A model generated the notes under the pieces. It saw nothing but the letters and a program-made list of their open reading frames with translations. It was not told the origin of the DNA and searched no databases. Below, in pieces: positions 1 to 5,441 of a stretch of 7,391 bases of DNA; the first letter of the stretch is position 1, and every line of letters begins with the position of its first letter. Position numbers and translations under genes: made by a program. Source of the DNA: an uncultured Collinsella sp. (GTDB lineage: Bacteria; Actinomycetota; Coriobacteriia; Coriobacteriales; Coriobacteriaceae); contig CAKUCJ010000060.1 of the NCBI GenBank assembly GCA_934643435.1, positions 1 to 7,391 on the forward strand, read 5' to 3'.

Positions 1-2
1 TG

Positions 3-986
3 GGCACCTGGTACCTGGGCTGGCCGCCCGTTTTGGTGCCGCACCCGCGCCTGCACATCAGCTATCCCATGCTGGCGCTCTCCTTTACCGTAATCTATGC
101 GACCGGCGCGATCGATGATGTCTTCCAGCTCAAGCCCAAGCAAAAGCTGGCCGGCCAAGTACTCGCCGCGCTCATCGCCTGCATCGGCGGCTTAAAGATC
201 GGCGTCATCGTCAACCCGTTTGCCCCCGGCGAGATCATGCTCGGCTGGCTCGCCTACCCCATCACCGTGGTCTATCTGGTGGCGTTCACCAACATCATCA
301 ACCTCATCGACGGCCTCGACGGCCTGGCCACGGGCATTTGCGGCATCGCGTCGTTCACCATGTTCTCGGTCGCCGTACTCTCGGGCCGTATCGACGCCGC
401 CGCGCTCTCCATCGCGCTCTTTGGCTCGTGCCTGGCCTTTCTGCGCTACAACTTCAACCCCGCGAGCATCTTCTTGGGCGACTCGGGATCGCTGCTGCTG
501 GGCTTTGCGCTGGGCTCCATCTCGCTGCTCAACGTGAGCCGCACCGCCGCGCTCACCTCGCTCATCATCCCGCTCATCGTCGCCGGCGTGCCCATCATCG
601 ACACGTTCAGCGCCATCGTGCGCCGCAAACGCGCCCACATTAGCATCGGCCAGGCCGACAAGGGCCACATCCATCACCGCCTGATCCAAGAGGGCTACAA
701 CCAAAAGCAGGCCGTGCTGCTCATCTACGCCTGGTGCATCATGCTTTCGGCCGGCGCTGCCGCGATCAATCAGGTCGAGGTCCCCACGCGCGTACTCATT
801 TTTACCGTGCTCGCCATTGGCTCGGCAGCCTTCGCAAAGCACCTGCACCTGTTTGAGCCTGTCCTGCGCCACCACTACAACAAGCGCACGCACGAAGACG
901 AGCTGGTGACCCCCGACGACCCCGCCTTTAAGCAGGAGGAGCAGGCGGCCGAGGAACGCAAGGAGGAGCGCCACCACAGGCGCTAG
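3..986 (+). CDS. wecA: Undecaprenyl-phosphate GlcNAc-1-phosphate transferase (WecA/TagO family), 5' end cut by window
   Basis: Membrane enzyme of the MraY/WecA/TagO family, which moves a sugar-1-phosphate from a UDP-sugar to undecaprenyl phosphate and so starts teichoic acid, capsule or other envelope glycan synthesis. The frame is open to the left edge, so the true start and first membrane helices are missing; 327 residues are visible (first full codon at position 3). Family motifs appear in order: IDD (visible residues 37-39), the NxxNxxDGLDGL loop (97-108, two Asp likely at the Mg/catalytic site), FLGDSGS (157-163), PxxDT near 197-201, and GHIHHRL (221-227). The HxHH motif marks the WecA/TagO branch rather than MraY. 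Hydrophobic segments lie between these loops. The last ~30 residues are a charged, Glu/Lys/Arg-rich cytoplasmic tail with no known motif. The sugar substrate (GlcNAc is usual) is inferred from the family. Confidence 0.93.
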   Translation, partial: GTWYLGWPPVLVPHPRLHISYPMLALSFTVIYATGAIDDVFQLKPKQKLAGQVLAALIACIGGLKIGVIVNPFAPGEIMLGWLAYPITVVYLVAFTNIINLIDGLDGLATGICGIASFTMFSVAVLSGRIDAAALSIALFGSCLAFLRYNFNPASIFLGDSGSLLLGFALGSISLLNVSRTAALTSLIIPLIVAGVPIIDTFSAIVRRKRAHISIGQADKGHIHHRLIQEGYNQKQAVLLIYAWCIMLSAGAAAINQVEVPTRVLIFTVLAIGSAAFAKHLHLFEPVLRHHYNKRTHEDELVTPDDPAFKQEEQAAEERKEERHHRR

Positions 987-1003
987 GGTATATTGCCGAG
1001 GAT

Positions 1004-1040
1004 GTGGCGCGTTGCCGCCGGCCGCGCGTCATCGCGCCAC
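1004..1040 (+). terminator. Hairpin after the wecA-like gene
   Basis: GTGGCGCG (1004-1011) is perfectly complementary to CGCGCCAC (1033-1040) around a 21-nt GC-rich loop. It lies 17 nt past the wecA-like stop codon. No T-run follows, so this is not a classic intrinsic terminator. It could be a weak terminator, a 3'-end stabiliser, or leader structure if transcription for trpS begins upstream, since a TATATT box-like sequence sits at 989-994. Confidence 0.3.
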
Positions 1041-1109
1041 TCCCGTCGCATCACTCTCGGCTTACCAGCCCCTCGCCCACTTACGCCTCAACCCTTTCAA
1101 TAAACGCGC

Positions 1110-1115
1110 TATCAT
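1110..1115 (+). promoter_or_regulatory. Possible -10 box for trpS
   Basis: TATCAT at 1110-1115 matches TATAAT at five of six bases and would start transcription about 25 nt before the trpS start codon. I see no convincing -35 box at 16-18 bp upstream, so this is weak. Confidence 0.28.
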
Positions 1116-1146
1116 CTTGACCAATTCGCATACGTTAGGAGCAATC

Positions 1147-2196
1147 ATGCCAAACGAGAACAGCTACGAAGTCGCGCTGCAGAAGAGCAACGCCATTCGC
1201 GAGGGCCTGGCCAAGACGCCCGAGAAGTTCACCATGCTCACCGGCGACCGCCCGACCGGCCGCCTGCACCTGGGCCACTACTTCGGCACCCTCAAGGGCC
1301 GCGTGGAGCTGCAGAACATGGGCGCCAAGACCAACGTGCTCATCGCCGACTACCAGGTCATCACCGACCGCGATACCACCGAGCACATCCAGGACAATGT
1401 GTACAACATGGTCATGGACTACCTCGCCTGCGGCATCGACCCCGACAAGACCATGATCTACGCGCACTCCGCCGTGCCCGCCGCCAACCAGCTCATGCTG
1501 CCGTTCCTGTCGCTGGTGTCCGAGGCCGAGCTGGCGCGCAACCCCACGGTCAAGGCCGAGATGGAGGCCTCGGGCCACGAGCTCACCGGCCTTCTGCTCA
1601 CCTACCCGGTGCATCAGGCCTGCGATATCCTGTTCTGCAAGGGTAACGTCGTGCCCGTCGGTCGCGACCAGCTGCCGCACATCGAGCTCACCCGCACCAT
1701 CGCCCGCCGCTTTAACAACCGCTACGGCAAGGTGTTCCCCGAGGTCGACGCACTGCTGTCCGAGACCCCGCTGCTGCCCGGCCTGGACGGTCGCAAGATG
1801 AGCAAGAGCTACGGCAACGCCATCAACATTTCGATGACCGCCGAGGAGACGGCCAAGCGCATCAAGAAGAGCCAGACCGACTCCGAGCGCATGATCACGT
1901 TTGATCCCGAGAACCGACCCGGCGTGTCCGGCCTGCTTTCGACGGCTGCCATCTGCACCGGCCGTTCCGAGGTCGAGATTGCCGAGGAGATTGGCATGGG
2001 CGGCTCCGGCCAGCTCAAGAAGTTCGTGACCGAGGCCGTCAATGAGTACTTCGCCCCGATCCGCGAGTGTCGCCAGCGCTACGAGAACGACCTGGACTAC
2101 GTGAAGGACGTGTTGCACGAGGGCAATCGTCGCGCCAACGAGATCGCCGAGCAGACCCTGGCCGAGGTTCAGGACGCCATGGGCATGGTGTACTAG
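1147..2196 (+). CDS. trpS: Tryptophanyl-tRNA synthetase
   Basis: Class I aminoacyl-tRNA synthetase that activates tryptophan with ATP and charges tRNA-Trp in the cytoplasm. The ATG at 1147 is chosen because AGGAG (1137-1141) precedes it by 5 nt; the frame is open further upstream to 1012 but has no ribosome binding site and reads through low-complexity intergenic DNA. The 349-residue protein is full length for the family. The HIGH signature is HLGH (residues 41-44, within a TGDRPTGRLHLGHY context), VPVGRDQ lies at 169-175, and the KMSKS loop is a perfect KMSKS (217-221). The TGDRPTG form of the N-terminus recalls the TrpRS branch seen in Gram-positive bacteria. No T-box leader is recognisable in the 160 bp upstream. 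It appears monocistronic, followed by two hairpins at 2222-2297. Confidence 0.97.
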   Translation: MPNENSYEVALQKSNAIREGLAKTPEKFTMLTGDRPTGRLHLGHYFGTLKGRVELQNMGAKTNVLIADYQVITDRDTTEHIQDNVYNMVMDYLACGIDPDKTMIYAHSAVPAANQLMLPFLSLVSEAELARNPTVKAEMEASGHELTGLLLTYPVHQACDILFCKGNVVPVGRDQLPHIELTRTIARRFNNRYGKVFPEVDALLSETPLLPGLDGRKMSKSYGNAINISMTAEETAKRIKKSQTDSERMITFDPENRPGVSGLLSTAAICTGRSEVEIAEEIGMGGSGQLKKFVTEAVNEYFAPIRECRQRYENDLDYVKDVLHEGNRRANEIAEQTLAEVQDAMGMVY

Positions 2197-2221
2197 GCAA
2201 AGCGCTTTCGCACAACATAGA

Positions 2222-2250
2222 CGGTGGGTGGGGTGACCGTCCCCCCACCG
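2222..2250 (+). other. Hairpin just after trpS
   Basis: CGGTGGG (2222-2228) pairs with CCCACCG (2244-2250). If T2229 is bulged, the inner bases pair further to a 4-nt loop. It begins 26 nt after the trpS stop and is followed at once by the stronger hairpin at 2256-2297. There is no T tract. It is probably part of the trpS 3' end structure. Confidence 0.45.
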
Positions 2251-2255
2251 AAACA

Positions 2256-2297
2256 GGAGCAGGCCCGCTGGCAGTTATTTGCCAGCGGGCCTGTTCC
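2256..2297 (+). terminator. Strong 18-bp hairpin, probable trpS terminator
   Basis: An 18-bp stem (2256-2273 with 2280-2297, one G-T pair) closes on the 6-nt loop GTTATT. The core arm GGCCCGCTGGCA is matched perfectly by TGCCAGCGGGCC. It lies 60 nt past the trpS stop in the convergent gap with the - strand alkyltransferase gene, which fits transcription termination. On the + strand it is followed by CCGAAG, not a T-run, so termination would depend on stem strength or another factor. Confidence 0.5.
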
Positions 2298-2481
2298 CGA
2301 AGTACACCGTTGAATCGCACAGAGGGGAGGAATGCGAATCAAACTCAACAGGGCAGGTTTTTTCATCGCCTATTACCTGCTCCGTTGCTGAAAACAATAT
2401 AGTTCGCCGTGGTTTACTTTCTAACGGCAAAATACGCCGTCACACCCTCTCCATAAGTTAGCCCCGGTAAACCTGCAACGG
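2298..2481. other. AT-richer intergenic stretch with no supported gene
   Basis: This is the remainder of the 341-bp gap between trpS and the alkyltransferase gene. It is visibly richer in A/T than its neighbours. It holds small inverted repeats: GGGCAGGT (2351-2358) with ACCTGCTC (2375-2382, one wobble), and ACGGC (2424-2428) with GCCGT (2436-2440). CCGTTGC at 2382-2388 recurs inverted as GCAACGG at 2475-2481, directly against repeat R1. The base composition and nested inverted repeats suggest decayed mobile-element DNA, but nothing identifies it. Confidence 0.3.
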
Positions 2482-2520
2482 AAACCACCACAAAGGGGAC
2501 AGGCACCTTTGTGGTGGTTT
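2482..2520 (+). repeat. Palindromic repeat R1 (39 bp), 3' end of alkyltransferase gene
   Basis: Arms AAACCACCACAAAGG (2482-2496) and CCTTTGTGGTGGTTT (2506-2520) are perfect complements around the loop GGACAGGCA. I call this loop sense the element's + orientation. It lies 17 nt past the stop of the - strand gene ending at 2538, between convergent genes. As RNA it forms a 15-bp stem ending in U residues in either direction (TTTT on +, TTT on -), so it can serve as a bidirectional intrinsic terminator. It is the exact reverse complement of R2. Confidence 0.9.
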
Positions 2521-2537
2521 TGGCCACGGCGGAGCCG

Positions 2538-2858
2538 CTAGAGCCCTGCTGGCCAGCGACAGCCGGCCAAGTCGACGTGCATGTCGTCCCTAAACGTCAC
2601 GCCCTCCCCTAGCAAAAGCTCACGTTGAGCATCGGGGCCGCCAAACGCAAAGCCCTCGCAAATGCGGCCATCGGCAAACACCACACGATGGCAGGGAATC
2701 TGGCCGGGGCGCGGATTGCTGTGCAGCGCATAGCCCACGTAGCGCGCGCTGCGCGGACGACCTGCGAGCAGCGCCACCTGGCCGTAGGTGGCGACCATCC
2801 CTTCGGGAATCTGCTCGACTACCTCGTATACCTGCTCAAAAAAGCCCTCAGACGCCAT
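2538..2858 (-). CDS. Minimal MGMT-family protein (O6-alkylguanine-DNA alkyltransferase-like)
   Basis: A 106-residue protein of the DNA-binding/active-site domain of methylated-DNA-cysteine methyltransferases. The start at 2858 is set by AAGGAG (2865-2870), 6 nt away; the frame is open further upstream only by reading through repeat R2 and antisense DegV. The sequence shows the recognition helix region (TYGQVALLAGRPRSARYVG, residues 24-42, with an Arg-finger candidate R39) and the active-site motif IPCHRVV with C56. A C-terminal RELLLGEGV-type helix follows. The N-terminal RNase H-like domain of full Ogt/Ada (about 160-180 residues) is absent. In size it resembles alkyltransferase-like ATL proteins, but those have Trp (PWHR) where this keeps Cys. 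It is therefore probably a suicide repair enzyme for O6-alkylguanine, though activity is inferred. It is bracketed by inverted repeats R1 and R2. Confidence 0.88.
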   Translation of the reverse strand: MASEGFFEQVYEVVEQIPEGMVATYGQVALLAGRPRSARYVGYALHSNPRPGQIPCHRVVFADGRICEGFAFGGPDAQRELLLGEGVTFRDDMHVDLAGCRWPAGL

Positions 2859-2887
2859 TTCGCGCTCCTTTCCTCGCGGAAAAGCAT

Positions 2888-2926
2888 AAACCACCACAAA
2901 GGTGCCTGTCCCCTTTGTGGTGGTTT
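2888..2926 (-). repeat. Palindromic repeat R2 (39 bp), 3' end of degV-family gene
   Basis: Same arms as R1 (2888-2902 and 2912-2926) with the loop reading TGCCTGTCC on the + strand, so the element is inverted relative to R1 and otherwise identical. It begins 12 nt past the DegV stop codon and ends 29 nt before the alkyltransferase start. Read on the - strand it is a 15-bp stem followed by TTTATGC. CAGGCGAA (2931-2938) next to it recurs beside R4. Confidence 0.9.
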
Positions 2927-2938
2927 TTACCAGGCGAA

Positions 2939-3793
2939 CTAATTGGTGGGCTGGAAGAAGGCTACGGCTACGGCGCCGGGGCCCACGTGGGTGCCGATGG
3001 TAGCGCCGATGGTGTGGACGGGCAGCTCGCCCTCGGTGTGACCGGCCCACAGCGCCGCGCTGTCCTCGATATATTTCTTGAGCACGGCATCCGAAAGACC
3101 CGTGTAGCCGAGCGCCAGCGGCATGGAAAAATCGACGCCGCCCGCCTTCTCGACCTTCTGGTTCAGCAGGTTGCGGCCGTTCTTGGAACCGCGCGCCTTG
3201 CCCAGCTGCACAATCAGGCCATCCTCGGCGGCAACAACCGGCTTCACGTTGAGGAGCGTACCCACAGCGCCCGCCGCGGCAGACAGGCGGCCGCCGCGCA
3301 CCAGGTACTCCAGCGTCTCGAGCAGGCCAATGACCACAACGCGGTCGCGCACAGCCTCGACGGCAGCCGCGATCTGTGCGGCGCTGCGGCCCTCGTCCAC
3401 CAGGCGCAGCGCATACTCGACCAGCACACGCTCGCCCAGCGTCACGTTGTTGCTGTCCACAACGAACACGTCGCCACCCGGCATCTCGGCAAGGGCCGTG
3501 CGCGCACTCTGGTTGGTGCCCGAAAGCTTGGCGCCCACGGTAATAATCACCGCCTCATCGCCGGCCTCGCGCGCCTCGGCAATCGCCTGCGAAAAGGCGT
3601 ACGGATTGACCTGACCGGTCTTGGGCAGCTCGTCGCGCTCCACGAGTATCTCGTAAAAGCGCTGGTGATCGATGTCGACGCCATCCATATACACGTCGGT
3701 GCCAAAGCTGACGGACAGCGGCAGGACATGCAAAGCAGGATGCTCCGCCGGCGACATATCGCTCGCGGAATCGGTAATAATGCGGACGGACAT
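2939..3793 (-). CDS. DegV family fatty-acid-binding protein
   Basis: A 284-residue protein, the usual length for DegV proteins. These are soluble proteins that bind a fatty acid between two domains; FakB members present it to the kinase FakA for phosphorylation. The ATG at 3793 is preceded by AAAGGA, which fixes the start; a longer open frame to 3880 has no such site. Family landmarks are the N-terminal IITDSASD (residues 5-12), TGQVNP (59-64, where many relatives have TSQPS), LSGTNQSAR (90-98), YLVRGGRLS (163-171), NVKPVV (182-187) and the C-terminal IGTHVGPGA (266-274). No fakA-like kinase gene is in the window, so a FakB role is inferred from the family. The upstream neighbour on the same strand is the MarR gene, 132 nt away; the two may be cotranscribed or separate. 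Repeat R2 follows the stop. Confidence 0.95.
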   Translation of the reverse strand: MSVRIITDSASDMSPAEHPALHVLPLSVSFGTDVYMDGVDIDHQRFYEILVERDELPKTGQVNPYAFSQAIAEAREAGDEAVIITVGAKLSGTNQSARTALAEMPGGDVFVVDSNNVTLGERVLVEYALRLVDEGRSAAQIAAAVEAVRDRVVVIGLLETLEYLVRGGRLSAAAGAVGTLLNVKPVVAAEDGLIVQLGKARGSKNGRNLLNQKVEKAGGVDFSMPLALGYTGLSDAVLKKYIEDSAALWAGHTEGELPVHTIGATIGTHVGPGAVAVAFFQPTN

Positions 3794-3841
3794 AGTGAAT
3801 CCTTTCTTGCGCGGACCAGCCTCGGGCCGCTCGGCGCGGAA

Positions 3842-3870
3842 ATTTTGACAGCAAGATCCCGACACGTCAC
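3842..3870 (-). promoter_or_regulatory. Possible promoter for degV-family gene
   Basis: On the - strand GTGACG (3870-3865, four of six bases of TTGACA) and CAAAAT (3847-3842, four of six of TATAAT) are 17 bp apart. Transcription would start about 42 nt before the DegV start codon. The match is modest and the alternative is readthrough from the MarR gene. Confidence 0.28.
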
Positions 3871-3925
3871 GCGTGCTCAAACGGAACTCTGCAGTTGTTG
3901 GTTGAAAACTAACGCCGGTGCGGTT

Positions 3926-4375
3926 CTAGATCTCGCGCAGGGTATTGAGAATCGTGCGCAGCGACGCATACATCTGCTCACGCTGCTCCACGCCCATGGC
4001 TTTGCCGGTGGTATCGAGCACTTCGCGGATGATGCGATCGGCCTCGCTCATGCTCTCGCCGCCCAGCGTGGTCAGGCGCACCGGGGCGCGGTACTTGACG
4101 GCAGCATCGCCCGAGTCGTCGACCTCGACATAGCCGCCCTCCTCCAGGTGAGCCAGCGTGCGAGAAACAGCTGCACGGGTCACGCCGGCCATGCGGGCGA
4201 GGTCGGCACCGGTCAGGCCGTCCTTGCTGCGCTCAAGATAGTACAGGCACATGACGTCGGAGCCCTTGAGGCCCAGCTTTGCGCCCTCGGATGTCTTGAT
4301 GCGCTGAATCTCCTTATAGAGGCCGCTGATCAGTCCGACAAAGTCCTCAAAACGTGTCTCGTCGTTCTGCTGCAT
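3926..4375 (-). CDS. MarR family transcriptional regulator
   Basis: A 149-residue protein with the winged helix-turn-helix fold of MarR repressors, which usually act as dimers and respond to small ligands or oxidants. The helix-turn-helix is at about residues 55-83 (TGADLARMAGVTRAAVSRTL, then HLEEGGYV), and the beta-wing follows at about 83-103. The flanking N- and C-terminal helices are the dimerisation region. The start at 4375 has AAAGG (4388-4392) about 12 nt upstream, rather far, but no better start is visible. The first residues are polar and Gln/Asp-rich. Likely targets are itself (an imperfect palindrome lies upstream at 4402-4421) and perhaps the neighbouring DegV gene; the sequence does not identify the ligand. 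Confidence 0.92.
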   Translation of the reverse strand: MQQNDETRFEDFVGLISGLYKEIQRIKTSEGAKLGLKGSDVMCLYYLERSKDGLTGADLARMAGVTRAAVSRTLAHLEEGGYVEVDDSGDAAVKYRAPVRLTTLGGESMSEADRIIREVLDTTGKAMGVEQREQMYASLRTILNTLREI

Positions 4376-4401
4376 GAGAGACGACCGCCTTTCGCTTGCA
4401 T

Positions 4402-4421
4402 GATGCTAACGGGTAAACATC
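4402..4421. promoter_or_regulatory. Imperfect palindrome upstream of marR, possible operator
   Basis: A 20-bp sequence beginning GATG and ending CATC has 14 of 20 positions symmetric about its centre. It lies 27 nt upstream of the MarR start codon, where a MarR autorepression site is typical. There is no second copy near another gene in the window. Confidence 0.3.
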
Positions 4422-4480
4422 TTAGCCGCAACAAAGAACACCCGTACCCAGATATCCCATTTGTTAACCCATCAACATAA

Positions 4481-4519
4481 AAACCACCACAAAGGGGGCA
4501 GGCACCTTTGTGGTGGTTT
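4481..4519 (+). repeat. Palindromic repeat R3 (39 bp), 3' end of B3/B4 gene
   Basis: Arms identical to the other copies (4481-4495 and 4505-4519). The loop is GGGCAGGCA, one base different from R1 and in the same orientation. It lies 29 nt past the stop of the B3/B4 gene. On the - strand the stem is followed by five T residues, the best intrinsic-terminator tail of the four copies in that direction. Confidence 0.9.
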
Positions 4520-4548
4520 TGACCGTCGAATAGGATCCGCAGGCGTCG

Positions 4549-5268
4549 CTACAGCTCCACGCAGGGATTATCGCGCGTCACAAGCGTATTGGTGACAACC
4601 GCGGCACCCAGATAACGCTCAAGCAACTCAGCAAGGCGATCGATCGCAGCCTGGCAATCCCCCATCCGCTCGGGCTCCACGCACTCGATCGCCAAGAAGG
4701 CGTCCGCCGAATCGTCGGACAGCGCCGTGCGAACGCCATCGCGCCAGTTCCAGCAACGGCACACAGCGCCCGCATCGTCGATGTAGGCAAGCTCACCGGG
4801 AAGCGTCGGGTCGTCCGCATCCTCGCCGAGCGGCAGGAACGCGTCGGCGCCGTCGGTCACCGTCAGGCGCAGATTGCCCTCAATAGCATGCAGATCCTCA
4901 CCGCCGACGGGCAGCGCATAGGTCAGCGAAACCGTATTGTAGATATCCACCGCCGGCGTGATGTGGCCAACCGGCTTGCCTTTGAGCACGCGCTTGAGCA
5001 GATTCTCGACCGAGCACCGCGCGCCCTTCTTGGTCTTGAATTGACGATATGCCTCGCGCCATGCCTTGACCGGCGCGTTCTCGCTGATGGTGTCGCTCGT
5101 CAGGTGACGCTCCGCATCGATGTTGGCGCGGTCGAGCAACGCGGCGATCGCATCCACGTCCTCTTGGGGAATCTGCGCCGCAGGCTTCATGCCCTTTACG
5201 ACCACAACGCCGATAGCTGCCTGCGGGAACAGCTCCCAAAACGAATCCTCGGCAACAAAACTCTTCAT
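4549..5268 (-). CDS. Solo B3/B4 (PheRS beta editing-like) domain protein
   Basis: A 239-residue protein of the free-standing B3/B4 tRNA-binding domain family, related to the editing domain of phenylalanyl-tRNA synthetase beta. The start at 5268 is preferred over the in-frame ATG at 5283 because the AAGGGAGAG ribosome binding site (5280-5272) lies between them, correctly spaced for 5268. Typical features are the APVKAWREAYRQF segment (residues 65-77), a KPVGHITPAVDIYNTVSL segment (98-115), LPVGGEDL (119-126) and a late GELAYIDDAGAVCRCWNWRDG stretch (158-178). Proteins of this family are proposed to hydrolyse mischarged tRNA or bind tRNA/amino acids; the substrate is not evident here. The gene has its own promoter and a terminator-like leader upstream, and repeats R3 and R4 bracket it. 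Confidence 0.88.
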   Translation of the reverse strand: MKSFVAEDSFWELFPQAAIGVVVVKGMKPAAQIPQEDVDAIAALLDRANIDAERHLTSDTISENAPVKAWREAYRQFKTKKGARCSVENLLKRVLKGKPVGHITPAVDIYNTVSLTYALPVGGEDLHAIEGNLRLTVTDGADAFLPLGEDADDPTLPGELAYIDDAGAVCRCWNWRDGVRTALSDDSADAFLAIECVEPERMGDCQAAIDRLAELLERYLGAAVVTNTLVTRDNPCVEL

Positions 5269-5308
5269 ATGCTCTCCCTTCATAGTATGCGCCTTGGTAT
5301 GGACGCCT

Positions 5309-5371
5309 AAACAAAAAGCGCCCTTACGACGGCCACCTTCAAAGTCCTACGGTGCCGCCACAAGAGCGCTT
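5309..5371 (-). terminator. Terminator-like stem in B3/B4 leader (attenuator candidate)
   Basis: Read on the - strand, the arm starting AAGCGCTCTTGTGG (5371 downward) pairs with the arm ending CGTAAGGGCGCTT (up to 5316). This gives 18 continuous pairs, including five G-T wobbles, plus three more pairs past a single-base bulge. The loop is 13 nt. TTTTTGTTT (5317-5309) follows at once. This is the arrangement of an intrinsic terminator, and it lies between the promoter at 5413-5441 and the gene start at 5268, so it would act within the gene's own leader. Confidence 0.65.
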
Positions 5372-5378
5372 ACGCTGC

Positions 5379-5396
5379 CCCCATCCGGAGAAGGGG
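5379..5396 (-). other. Small C/G hairpin in B3/B4 leader
   Basis: On the - strand CCCC (5396-5393) can pair with GGGG (5382-5379) around a 10-nt loop containing the palindrome TCCGGA. It sits just before the terminator-like stem and about 10 nt after the predicted transcription start. It could be a ligand- or protein-responsive element, or an anti-terminator partner; no known riboswitch class is recognised. Confidence 0.35.
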
Positions 5397-5412
5397 ACGA
5401 TATGTCAGGCGT

Positions 5413-5441
5413 ATTGTAGCTCGAATTATCTACACGGGCAA
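5413..5441 (-). promoter_or_regulatory. Promoter for the B3/B4 gene
   Basis: On the - strand the -35 TTGCCC (5441-5436, four of six) and -10 TACAAT (5418-5413, five of six) are separated by exactly 17 bp. Start of transcription would be near 5406, giving a leader of about 140 nt. The first T of the -35 box is the last base of repeat R4. Confidence 0.58.

Noticed and set aside
968..983. Small GCGCC/GGCGC hairpin at the wecA-like stop codon as a terminator
   Set aside because: The stem is only about 6 bp, lies inside the coding end, and has no T tail.
1135..2118. 327-codon - strand open frame opposite trpS
   Set aside because: It is the antisense shadow of trpS; Val/Leu/Gly/His-rich with no domain signature.
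2193..2366. 57-residue - strand open frame beginning MKKPALLSLIRIPPL in the trpS-alkyltransferase gap
   Set aside because: It has a purine-rich stretch upstream of its ATG, but it reads through both strong hairpins and into the trpS stop, and the predicted protein has no hydrophobic pattern or codon bias that supports it.
2332..2391. 19-residue + strand mini-ORF after GGGGAGGA
   Set aside because: The Shine-Dalgarno-like run is only about 1 nt from the ATG, too close for initiation.
2915..4480. 521-codon + strand open frame across degV and marR
   Set aside because: It lies antisense to two clearly recognised genes, crosses their intergenic gap, and has the Ala/His/Arg-rich composition of a high-GC shadow.
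5309..5406. T-box riboswitch for the B3/B4 gene
   Set aside because: Only a loose resemblance to the T-box core was found; the leader is too short for a normal Stem I with specifier loop, and the UGGNACCGCG core is not matched.
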